A stretch of 11,580 nucleotides of DNA from CAYPHJ01 sp964410485 (GTDB lineage Bacteria > Desulfobacterota > Binatia > UBA9968), in contig CAYPHJ010000128.1 of NCBI GenBank assembly GCA_964410485.1, forward strand, positions 1 through 11,580, read 5' to 3'. The position numbers were made by a program, and so were the translations under genes. Position 1 is the first letter of the stretch, and every line of letters begins with the position of its first letter. Shown here piece after piece: positions 1-5,791 of the stretch. The notes below the pieces were generated by a model that was not told the DNA's origin, did no database searches, and saw only the letters and a program-made list of their open reading frames with translations.

Positions 1-5
1 ATTTT

Positions 6-32
6 CCGTTCATGCTGAGCCTGTCGAAGCAT
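6..32. repeat. Palindromic intergenic repeat, CTTCGACAGGCTCAGCAT type
   Basis: Read on the minus strand this contains CTTCGACAGGCTCAGCATG. Its outer 5-bp arms are inverted (ATGCT at 12-16 and AGCAT at 28-32, 11-nt spacer). From memory, closely similar sequences are scattered between genes in many environmental bacterial genomes, where they behave like REP-type extragenic repeats. It lies just downstream of the substrate-binding-protein gene, so in the transcript it could form a small 3' hairpin. There is no T-run directly after the dyad, so I do not call it an intrinsic terminator. Only one copy of this type is seen in the window. Confidence 0.5.
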
Positions 33-41
33 TCCGAATCT

Positions 42-69
42 TTTTTCAGCAACCTCCTAGTTAACCAGG
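42..69. repeat. Second short intergenic motif with imperfect palindrome
   Basis: The plus strand shows TTTTTTCAGCAACCTCCTAG followed by an imperfect 14-bp palindrome at 56-69 (CCTAGTTAACCAGG, a GTTAAC core with one mismatched pair). The TTTTTCAGCA-type stretch resembles another intergenic repeat I recall from deltaproteobacterial-type genomes, and it often sits beside the repeat at 6-32. Its position 17 bases after the stop codon at 86 suggests 3' UTR material. The function is unknown. Confidence 0.35.
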
Positions 70-85
70 AACGCGAAACTTGAAA

Positions 86-1081
86 CTATTTGGCCATTCC
101 CAATTCCTTGCGCGCTTTCTCCAGAAAGCTGTAGTCGACCACATCTGGTACTGAGATGGGCTTCGTGACTTTGGCATTCTCCCGTTGCAGATCGATCAAG
201 ACCTGCACGGACTGTGGGCTCACATTCGCGTCCTTCGTCAAGACGCGGGAAACCTGCCTCGACATCTCCGCGGCCATTCGTCGATCGTTCACTTTCCACT
301 GGCGCATCATAATATCGGTTACCGCTTCCTGATTGCTTTTATCGAAGACGAACTGCAAGCCGCGTAAAGTGGCGCGCACCATGCGATAAACTTCGTCGGG
401 ATTCTCCCGGATCTTCTTTTCTGATGTGCCGAAGCCGTTTTGGGCAAATTGAACAATATCGCCGAGAAAAATAAGCTCCCTGTAACCTTTGTCCATCGCG
501 ATGATATTCTCGGGTACGGACAAGAGGGAGGCATCGACGACTCCCGATTCCAGCACGGCGAAGCGCCCTGCTGCCGTTCCGCCCATGGGAAGAACAGAGA
601 CGTCGCGTCCTGGCTCAAGACCGAGATGCCTCAAAGCCTGATACGCCAGCAAGGTCGCAGACCCTCCCGGAGAGCTGCCGGCTATTTTCTTGCCCCTCAG
701 CTGTTTGGGATCTGTGATCTCTTTGTTGCTGACGAGAAATAGCAACGGGCGTTCTACCGTGAAGAGCAAAACCTTCATCGGCTGCCCGCGCACGGCGCCG
801 CCGATCAGTCCCGTCACTGCAGCGCTGTAATCGAGGTCTCCGGTAAGAACCGCCGCGCTGGTCAAGTTCGCCGCCATGTAGATGATTTCCAGATCGATGC
901 CTTCATCCTTGAAGAAGCCGCGATGTAAGGCGGTGTAGATGGCCAGAAAAGAGACGTTCGTAGAGGAACTTCCCATGCGCACTTTTTTCAAACTCTGCGC
1001 ATGGCCCGCGGGCGAGAGGAAACTGGTACAGGCGATAAAACCAATTAGCCAAAGTGCGACTACGGTCCGGCGTGTCTTCAT
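86..1081 (-). CDS. ABC transporter substrate-binding protein, NMT1/SsuA-like
   Basis: This 331-aa protein is predicted to be exported and to capture a small organic solute for an ABC importer. Residues 1-28 form a signal peptide: MKTRR, a hydrophobic core at about 7-22, and a likely cleavage after GHA-28. A weak lipobox-like FIAC at 15-18 leaves a lipoprotein reading open. The mature part begins with a beta strand (KVRMGSSS) and the family pattern AIYTALHRGFFKDEGIDLEI at about 47-66, typical of the NMT1/THI5-like and SsuA/TauA periplasmic-binding group. A second-lobe motif, LRGKKIAGSSPGGSA, lies at about 128-142. The start is well supported by AGGAGG at 1091-1096, nine bases upstream. No permease or ATPase gene is visible; only 85 bp follow the stop. 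It sits 56 bp downstream of the AOR-family gene in the same direction, which suggests a shared role. The ligand is unknown; sulfonates, pyrimidines and aromatic acids are all known for relatives. Confidence 0.88.
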   Translation of the reverse strand: MKTRRTVVALWLIGFIACTSFLSPAGHAQSLKKVRMGSSSTNVSFLAIYTALHRGFFKDEGIDLEIIYMAANLTSAAVLTGDLDYSAAVTGLIGGAVRGQPMKVLLFTVERPLLFLVSNKEITDPKQLRGKKIAGSSPGGSATLLAYQALRHLGLEPGRDVSVLPMGGTAAGRFAVLESGVVDASLLSVPENIIAMDKGYRELIFLGDIVQFAQNGFGTSEKKIRENPDEVYRMVRATLRGLQFVFDKSNQEAVTDIMMRQWKVNDRRMAAEMSRQVSRVLTKDANVSPQSVQVLIDLQRENAKVTKPISVPDVVDYSFLEKARKELGMAK

Positions 1082-1090
1082 GACTCTAGC

Positions 1091-1096
1091 CCTCCT
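1091..1096 (-). promoter_or_regulatory. Strong Shine-Dalgarno for the substrate-binding protein
   Basis: The minus strand reads AGGAGG with a 9-nt spacer to the ATG at 1081. This is the best ribosome binding site in the window and it fixes the start of the substrate-binding-protein gene. The protein may therefore be translated well even if it is the last gene of a longer transcript. Confidence 0.75.
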
Positions 1097-1105
1097 GACG
1101 CACTA

Positions 1106-1128
1106 GTTATTCAATAACATTCAATAAC
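1106..1128. promoter_or_regulatory. Palindrome plus tandem repeat, possible operator
   Basis: A perfect 13-bp palindrome, GTTATTCAATAAC (6-bp arms, 1-nt centre), occupies 1106-1118. Its right half, ATTCAATAAC (1109-1118), is repeated immediately at 1119-1128, giving two 10-bp direct copies. The element is AT-rich compared with its surroundings and lies in the 56-bp gap between the AOR-family stop and the binding-protein ribosome site. A dyad with an extra half-site suits a dimeric regulator, but no cognate regulator can be assigned. It could alternatively be a chance AT-rich spacer. Confidence 0.4.
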
Positions 1129-1137
1129 ACTAAACTC

Positions 1138-3051
1138 TCAATCGAGTTGGCTCCATTCTTGAAATTCTTCGAGACCCAACCTGCTCAGGGTGTCCTTGTA
1201 TGGCCGGCCGGACTTTTCATGGCGTCCCGAGAGCCTGTAGTATTCATAAACGAGGTCCGGCAGCCACTTGGCGATCGTGAATCCTGCATATTTACCATCT
1301 GGGATGGGATCAAGAAACCGCGGCCCGACATCCTTCCAATCGTGGTCGGCTATCCAGCCACGCTGAGTTCCGAAAACGCTTTGAAGTACAATCGATCGGT
1401 GGCCAGCGTCGAGCATCTCGTCGAGACTAACGTCCCAGCCAGTGGTCGCGTTAAGCGAGTCGACCATGCTTCTAAGTCCATCGGGTATTTTGTCGTTCAA
1501 TGCGAACCAGCAGGCGCCCATCATGCCGCAGGCTTGACGGTACTGTTCGGTGAGCAGGTGAGAGCGCGTCCAGCCAGCCGGTTTTCGCATATCGAGAGGG
1601 CCCCAACTCTCGCGATAGGCCAGATCGGGAGGCGGTTCTTTGCCGCCTGCGCCTTGTGGCTTCATGCCACCGCTGGCGACTAATTCCCGCAGCATTTGAC
1701 TCAACAGCGGACGCCATTCGTGCTGCGCAGGCGTACCGCCTTTGGTATGAACCACCCAGTTCATTGCCTCACCGCCCAGCGCGAGCGCGAGATCTTTTGG
1801 TCCCTCCGCAACCAAGTTCCCGAGCCAGCCCTGGCGGCGAGCGCAACGCTCCAGGAGAGCCTCGGCCGCCTCCAGATTGCCCCACTCCAATGTAAGCCCG
1901 TCGGTTCGGTCCGCGCCGAGCAGCCCTTTTTCCCAGGCTTCGAACGCCAAGCCGGCCCCACAGGCGAAATGGCTGCATTCGATGCCGAGGTCGTTGATGC
2001 GCTCCGAAAGGTAGAGGACGTCGTTGCCTTTGAAGCCGAGGTTGTAGAAAGTATCCATCCATTCGCTGCCGGCATTGAAGCGGCCGATTTTCCCCTGGTG
2101 CCGTCCTGCGCCGATTTCCACATCCCAAGGACACATTCGAGGGCACTGAAAACAGGGCCGTAGTACCACCCGGTTCTGATCAAAACCCCGTGTCTCGTCA
2201 GTGATGATAGTGCTGCGCCAGTTGAGCTTCGTGATGGCGCCCCAATCCTCGCCGTGACCGACGCTCGTCTGCCGTTTTCTCACCGTGGTTGTCCGCGGTG
2301 CGAGGGCTCTGCGCCAGCGCAAGCCTGCTTCGATCAATGCATGTTTGTTGTGCAGCCGCGGGCGCTTTGTTCCCCACGCGACAATAGCCTTGAGTTTCTT
2401 CGATCCCATAATCGCGCCAAGCCCGTGGGCAGCATTATGGTTGTAGTCATTGATGAACATGGCGGCCCGGATCAAATTCTCGCCTGCGGGCCCGATGCAA
2501 CCGACTCGCGCGTCTTGATGGCCGACGTGAGCACGCAGCAGGTCCTCGGTCTCCCGCGCTCCTTTGCCCCAGACGCGGCTCGCGTCGCGTAGCTCCACTT
2601 TGTCCTCTCCGACGTAAAGATAAACAGGGTCGCTTGCCGCGCCCTTTATGATGACACCGTCGTAACCAGCCGCCTTGAGGGAGACACCGAAATAACCGCT
2701 GCTAGCACCGCGGCCGAGCGTGTAGCGGGTAGACGGGCTCAAGTACACGAAGCAAATCTTTGTGCCGCCGGGTGTGAATCCTGTACCCGTAACAGGTCCG
2801 GTCATGCCGACGATAACGTTGTGTGCATCGTAAGGGTCAATCTGCAGCGGCAGCTCGTGCAGCAGAATGTATTCGGCCATGAGCTGCCCGCCCCAATACT
2901 TGCGCAGTAGCGGCTCTTCCGGAAGATTCAAGTCGGCTATTTTTCCTTTGGTAAGATCGACCCGCAGGATCTTTCCCATATAACCGCCCGGCAGGGGCGT
3001 CCTGCGTTGAGCAGGGAAGAAACTCGAGTAGTCGGAATGTGGCATGGCCAT
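1138..3051 (-). CDS. Aldehyde:ferredoxin oxidoreductase family tungsto/molybdo-enzyme
   Basis: This 637-aa protein matches the aldehyde:ferredoxin oxidoreductase (AOR) family, whose members bind a W- or Mo-bispyranopterin and one [4Fe-4S] cluster and usually interconvert aldehydes and carboxylic acids using ferredoxin. The N-terminal domain begins with MGKILRVDLTKGKI at 25-38 and carries GRGASSGYFGVSLKAAGYDG at 113-132 and VGCIGPAGE at 183-191. The cluster ligands are visible as C300-x2-C303-x3-C307, with C514 near the C-terminus, the same arrangement as characterised AORs. N353-D-L-G-I-E358 corresponds to the first pterin motif, and H444 in HEWR fits the position of the conserved active-site histidine. 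The second pterin motif reads GMMGAC (509-514), without the acidic first residue I would expect. There is no signal peptide, so it is cytoplasmic. The start is uncertain: M1 (3051), M3 (3045) and M25 (2979) are possible and none has a good ribosome site. The family also includes the BamB subunit of class II benzoyl-CoA reductase, so the substrate need not be an aldehyde. Confidence 0.88.
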   Translation of the reverse strand: MAMPHSDYSSFFPAQRRTPLPGGYMGKILRVDLTKGKIADLNLPEEPLLRKYWGGQLMAEYILLHELPLQIDPYDAHNVIVGMTGPVTGTGFTPGGTKICFVYLSPSTRYTLGRGASSGYFGVSLKAAGYDGVIIKGAASDPVYLYVGEDKVELRDASRVWGKGARETEDLLRAHVGHQDARVGCIGPAGENLIRAAMFINDYNHNAAHGLGAIMGSKKLKAIVAWGTKRPRLHNKHALIEAGLRWRRALAPRTTTVRKRQTSVGHGEDWGAITKLNWRSTIITDETRGFDQNRVVLRPCFQCPRMCPWDVEIGAGRHQGKIGRFNAGSEWMDTFYNLGFKGNDVLYLSERINDLGIECSHFACGAGLAFEAWEKGLLGADRTDGLTLEWGNLEAAEALLERCARRQGWLGNLVAEGPKDLALALGGEAMNWVVHTKGGTPAQHEWRPLLSQMLRELVASGGMKPQGAGGKEPPPDLAYRESWGPLDMRKPAGWTRSHLLTEQYRQACGMMGACWFALNDKIPDGLRSMVDSLNATTGWDVSLDEMLDAGHRSIVLQSVFGTQRGWIADHDWKDVGPRFLDPIPDGKYAGFTIAKWLPDLVYEYYRLSGRHEKSGRPYKDTLSRLGLEEFQEWSQLD

Positions 3052-3134
3052 TGTGCCGTCTAGAAGCAGAACTGGTGCAAGTCAACTGCTATCCTTGGTT
3101 TCACCCCTCCCTATTTCTCCCCGACTGTGAGGTT

Positions 3135-3257
3135 GTGTCGCAAGCGCATTTTTCGGGGGCTGTCATCAGCGAAGTGAAGGGTCTGCTTTCTTGCCGCATT
3201 TTCGACGACAAAAACTGACTCTTCGTCGCTGCGCCTCTCAGAATGACATTGCGACAC
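3135..3257. repeat. Inverted-repeat element in the aldolase-AOR gap
   Basis: Perfect 9-bp inverted arms GTGTCGCAA (3135-3143) and TTGCGACAC (3249-3257) enclose a second inverted pair, TGTCAT (3161-3166) and ATGACA (3243-3248). Running inward, both sides continue as diverged copies of a TGTCATTCTGAGCGAAG-type motif: left copy about 3161-3184, right copy about 3218-3248 on the opposite strand. A central stem, CGACGA (3203-3208) with TCGTCG (3223-3228), adds a 14-nt loop hairpin. The left half carries 17 extra bases (3144-3160) relative to the right. No ORF is inside. It resembles a paired REP or small MITE-like element. In the 263-bp gap 3052-3314 it is the only structure I see; the transcript here could fold into a long hairpin that attenuates or processes the mRNA. 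Confidence 0.6.
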
Positions 3258-3314
3258 CGCCTCTGCCTTGGGCGAGTGGGACTATTTGAACGTTTGGAAC
3301 GGTTTTCATTCGCT

Positions 3315-4043
3315 TCACGGAAACAGTTCGCTCCTGCCCGTGGCCGGTTGGCGATCCCAACGGGCCTCCAGATGACTGAAATAATCCCATGCCCGTTGGG
3401 CGCGACGCTCCAGCGCGATCTCGGCGCCGAACACGCGGCACTCTTCCGCGCTGACGGTGCCGACCTCTCCGAGCGTGGCCGCCTGCATGGTTTTTTTGGC
3501 GTCGTCTTCTAAGACGAGTGATGCGAATAGAACCTCCTGGAGATTTTTACCCACCACGACAATGCCGTGGGCGCGCAACAGCGCGGCCCGTTTCTCGCCA
3601 ATAACCTTTAATAGGCCGGCACCCCGCTCGGGCGTGGTGATGAGTTGGGCCTCCCTGTAAAGCGGCACGCCGGCACTGAAGATGGCGCCCTGCAGCGTGA
3701 CCGGCTGAAACTCGCGCTTGGCGATGCTGAAGAGCGTTGCGTAGGGCGTGTGGAGGTGAGCTACAGCAAGCGCGTCGGTGCGAGCTGCGTGAAGGGCGGT
3801 ATGAATAGGCCATTCGACCGGCGGGCGCTCATTTCCTTCAAACGGCTTGCCTGCAAGATCCATAGGAAGCATATGTTCGGCGCGTAAACTTCCCTTATCG
3901 GAGCCCATACCCGGTGTAATGAGCACACGCCCGGTTTCTGGCTGGTAAGCGCTGACATGGCCGAAGACACCGATCATGCCTTGCATGGCGAAGATCCGCG
4001 TGCAGGTGGCCAGTTGTTCGCGCAGCTCATTTTCGCTGCTCAT
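3315..4043 (-). CDS. Class II aldolase/adducin family protein
   Basis: This 242-aa protein belongs to the class II aldolase/adducin fold, which includes L-fuculose-1-phosphate aldolase, L-ribulose-5-phosphate 4-epimerase and related decarboxylases and lyases. These are Zn-dependent enzymes that stabilise an enediolate. The zinc ligands H96, H98 (in AHLHTP) and H159 (in RAHG) and the catalytic acid E77 (in PPVEWPIH) are all present. Their spacing equals that of E. coli FucA (E73, H92, H94, H155) with a constant offset of four. GHVSAY (28-33) and ITPGMGSDKG (42-51) match the N-terminal phosphate-loop region, though the variation there leaves open a non-phosphorylated substrate. The start is supported by GAGGAG at 4053-4058, nine bases upstream. 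It lies 118 bp after the ferredoxin gene and 263 bp before the AOR-family gene, all in one direction, so it may produce or consume the carbonyl compound handled by that oxidoreductase. The exact substrate is not predictable. Confidence 0.88.
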   Translation of the reverse strand: MSSENELREQLATCTRIFAMQGMIGVFGHVSAYQPETGRVLITPGMGSDKGSLRAEHMLPMDLAGKPFEGNERPPVEWPIHTALHAARTDALAVAHLHTPYATLFSIAKREFQPVTLQGAIFSAGVPLYREAQLITTPERGAGLLKVIGEKRAALLRAHGIVVVGKNLQEVLFASLVLEDDAKKTMQAATLGEVGTVSAEECRVFGAEIALERRAQRAWDYFSHLEARWDRQPATGRSELFP

Positions 4044-4052
4044 CGGTGCTAT

Positions 4053-4058
4053 CTCCTC
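4053..4058 (-). promoter_or_regulatory. Shine-Dalgarno for the class II aldolase
   Basis: The minus strand reads GAGGAG with a 9-nt spacer to the ATG at 4043, which supports that start. The rest of the 118-bp gap to the ferredoxin gene (4044-4161) shows no clear promoter or hairpin. Confidence 0.65.
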
Positions 4059-4161
4059 TACCCGGATTATCCATACATGGGGGAATGCGCGGCAGACTGT
4101 AAGCGAACGATGAGTCCTGAAGGTGCGCCAGCGCTATGTCTTTTCTCAATCGCATGGGATT

Positions 4162-4971
4162 TCACCGTGGCCAGTAACGATACAGGAGACGCCTTGGATG
4201 AATCACCGCCAAGTACAAGGCACGAAGCTTCCCCTTAATGCCGCAACTCGCCGTGAACAGATCCTTGAGCATGAGGCCAAGAGGAATATTGTGCCTGGGG
4301 AATTTTTTGTCGCTGACATCGCGCACCCCGTAGGTCTCTTTTGTTTCTTTTAAGAGATAGATGACGCCACCGCCCCCGGCTTCCGTTTGCCCATAGAGGT
4401 AACCGCCGATCGCTGCGGCCTGCTTGCTTGCCTTGGCGTGGATGTCTTCACTCAAGCCGAAGTCGAGAGCATCGACCGGGCACGCCTGAACGCAAAAGGG
4501 TTCTTTGTCTTCACTGATCCGATCACTGCACATGGTGCATTTTGTGGCCCTGTGGGTGATGTCGCTCTTGGTAATCACCTCCCACGGGCAGGCATGAATG
4601 CAGTACTCGCAGCCGATACATGCTTTTGCATCGATGACAACCGGGCCCTCCGCGTATTTTGTAATGGCTTCAACTGGGCAGACCGCCGCACAGGCGGGAA
4701 AATCGCAATGCATGCAGCTGTTGCGTGTCCAAAAGGGCGATAGGCCTTCGAGCACCGGCGGCTCGATAGTGACCCAGTTCGTACTGGAAAGCGCGTACAG
4801 GCTAGTGCGATCATGATCATTCCAATCTTTACATGCCTGGACGCAATGGCGGCAGCCGATGCATTGAGCGGCGTTGAACAAAATACTCCGGGGCCTGCCG
4901 TCTCTGAGACGCCCCGTTGGCACAAGAACGCCATACTGTTGCGCTACAGTTTGTGCGTTGTTTTTGGCCAT
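4162..4971 (-). CDS. Four-cluster 4Fe-4S ferredoxin-type electron-transfer subunit
   Basis: This 269-aa protein has sixteen cysteines arranged for four [4Fe-4S] clusters in the DmsB/NrfC/HybA fold: C37-x2-C40-x2-C43-x3-C47, C86-x2-C89-x4-C94-x3-C98, C118-x2-C121-x2-C124-x3-C128 and C145-x2-C148-x11-C160-x3-C164. There is no signal peptide or Tat motif, so it should act in the cytoplasm, unlike many DmsB-type partners of exported molybdoenzymes. Residues 165-269 form a C-terminal tail with no cysteine ligand set; a single C243 remains. AOR-family enzymes are often encoded beside polyferredoxins (AorA-type, YdhY-type or BamC-like partners), so the likely role is to carry electrons to or from the oxidoreductase two genes downstream. 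The ATG at 4971 has an AGGGAAGG stretch just upstream (about 4975-4982). It appears to be the first gene of the minus-strand cassette and diverges from the winged-helix gene. Confidence 0.88.
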   Translation of the reverse strand: MAKNNAQTVAQQYGVLVPTGRLRDGRPRSILFNAAQCIGCRHCVQACKDWNDHDRTSLYALSSTNWVTIEPPVLEGLSPFWTRNSCMHCDFPACAAVCPVEAITKYAEGPVVIDAKACIGCEYCIHACPWEVITKSDITHRATKCTMCSDRISEDKEPFCVQACPVDALDFGLSEDIHAKASKQAAAIGGYLYGQTEAGGGGVIYLLKETKETYGVRDVSDKKFPRHNIPLGLMLKDLFTASCGIKGKLRALYLAVIHPRRLLYRYWPR

Positions 4972-4998
4972 CCGCCTTCCCTGGACGTGTCAAGCGCA

Positions 4999-5075
4999 GA
5001 TCTATCACTTCCGTTTTGTGACAGTCAAATTGCCTTGGTACAGCATTGACAAATCGACGGCTGACCGTTTAGAAA
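4999..5075. promoter_or_regulatory. Candidate divergent promoters
   Basis: The 159-bp gap between the ferredoxin gene and the winged-helix gene should drive transcription both ways. On the plus strand a perfect TTGACA (5046-5051) is followed after 18 bp by TAGAAA (5070-5075), a partial -10. On the minus strand TTGACT (5028-5023) is followed after 18 bp by TAGATC (5004-4999), a weaker -10. The two -35 boxes face each other 17 bp apart and create the inverted repeat GTCAA-N17-TTGAC. Regulation of both directions from one bound protein is possible. The -10 matches are poor, so this is a candidate only. Confidence 0.35.
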
Positions 5076-5130
5076 AGAAACACAGTTTGCGCACTTCGGT
5101 AAGCTGTCAGGCTCCCCAAATACATCGCTC

Positions 5131-5523
5131 ATGAGTTACAAAGTCATTCCCGATGATTTAGAGAAGTTCATCCTGGATACCATTGACTCCGTGGCGGAAA
5201 TGGAGGCATTGTTGCTTCTTCGAGCCAATCCAGAAACGGAATGGAATGCCGAGGGTTTGGCCGAAAGGCTGTACATCAGCGAAACGCAGACGGCCGATAT
5301 CCTGAGTCGGCTTTGTACGCAGGGCTTTTTCATATCTGTGGACAAAGGGACTCATTTGGCATACCGCTATCAACCGGGCTCGACGGAACTTCGACAGATG
5401 GTCGATCGCATCGCCGACATCTATGCCAGGCATCTGGTACCCGTCACGAACCTTATTCATTCGAAGGCAAAATCCAGGGTGCAAGAATTTGCCGACGCGT
5501 TCAGATTACGAAAGGACAAATAG
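5131..5523 (+). CDS. Small winged-helix-like protein, probable transcriptional regulator
   Basis: This is a 130-aa soluble protein. Residues 22-35 look like a first helix (AEMEALLLLRANPE). Residues 38-66 give a helix-turn-helix pattern (AEGLAERLYIS, then ETQTADILSRLCTQGFF), followed by a beta wing at about 67-80 (ISVDKGTHLAYRYQP). This arrangement suits the winged-helix fold seen in MarR-like and related regulators. Residues 85-130 form a charged helical tail. I do not recognise a named family. There is no clear Shine-Dalgarno before the ATG at 5131, so a leaderless or weakly translated message is possible. The stop is two bases before the next start (5526), so the gene is very probably co-transcribed with the two small membrane proteins. 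It also diverges from the ferredoxin-aldolase-AOR cassette, so it could control its own operon, the cassette, or both. DNA binding is an inference from predicted fold only. Confidence 0.7.
   Translation: MSYKVIPDDLEKFILDTIDSVAEMEALLLLRANPETEWNAEGLAERLYISETQTADILSRLCTQGFFISVDKGTHLAYRYQPGSTELRQMVDRIADIYARHLVPVTNLIHSKAKSRVQEFADAFRLRKDK
5511..5516 (+). promoter_or_regulatory. Shine-Dalgarno that decides the start of the first small membrane protein
   Basis: AAAGGA lies inside the last codons of the winged-helix gene, nine bases before the ATG at 5526. It favours this start over in-frame upstream starts from 5241 onward that would overlap the winged-helix gene. Confidence 0.5.
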
Positions 5524-5525
5524 CC

Positions 5526-5780
5526 ATGGCAGGTATCTTTTACGGCCTTTGCACGATCACGGCCCTGTTTTGTTTTTTCCTGTTGCTGCGCGCTTACCTC
5601 CGTAGTGGTTACAAGTTGTTGTTATGGGGCGGGCTCTGCTTTTTCGGATTGACGCTGAATAACGCATTGCTCGCGGCGGACAAGTTGCTACTTCCTGACG
5701 TCAACCTCTTTACCTGGCGACTGGTCGTGGCGCTCAGCTCGATGATCGTGCTGTTGTATGGAATCATTTGGGACCGTTGA
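5526..5780 (+). CDS. Small three-helix membrane protein, DUF5985-type
   Basis: This 84-aa hydrophobic protein has about three membrane segments: residues 3-22, 31-52 and 62-81. A basic-aromatic loop (RAYLRSGYK) follows the first helix, and there is a conserved-looking FGLTLNNALLAADKL stretch. I associate this pattern (short protein, helix-LLRAYLR-helix-NN-helix-YGIIWD) with the DUF5985 family of unknown function, from memory and not from a search. An in-frame extension upstream to 5241 would overlap the winged-helix gene and is rejected in favour of the ATG at 5526 with its ribosome site. It is followed 11 bp later by a similar gene. Membrane location and a structural or accessory role are inferred; no catalytic residues are apparent. 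Confidence 0.75.
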   Translation: MAGIFYGLCTITALFCFFLLLRAYLRSGYKLLLWGGLCFFGLTLNNALLAADKLLLPDVNLFTWRLVVALSSMIVLLYGIIWDR

Positions 5781-5791
5781 CTGAGGCACCT

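Noticed and set aside
827..900. Search for direct-repeat/spacer arrays and tRNA-like cloverleafs across the window, including this GC-rich stretch
   Set aside because: No regularly spaced repeats, no tRNA-like folds and no rRNA signatures were recognised by eye anywhere; this stretch is coding sequence of the binding protein.
1696..2163. 155-codon open frame on the plus strand inside the AOR-family gene
   Set aside because: It is antisense to a well-supported enzyme gene, has no recognisable domain or ribosome site, and looks like a GC-driven shadow frame.
5005..5022. TCAC...GTGA dyad considered as a CRP/FNR-type operator
   Set aside because: The half-sites face the wrong way (TCAC first, GTGA second) with the wrong spacing for TGTGA-N6-TCACA or TTGAT-N4-ATCAA.
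5241..5525. Upstream in-frame extension of the first small membrane protein
   Set aside because: It overlaps the winged-helix gene in another frame, is hydrophilic and compositionally odd, and the ATG at 5526 has a good ribosome site.
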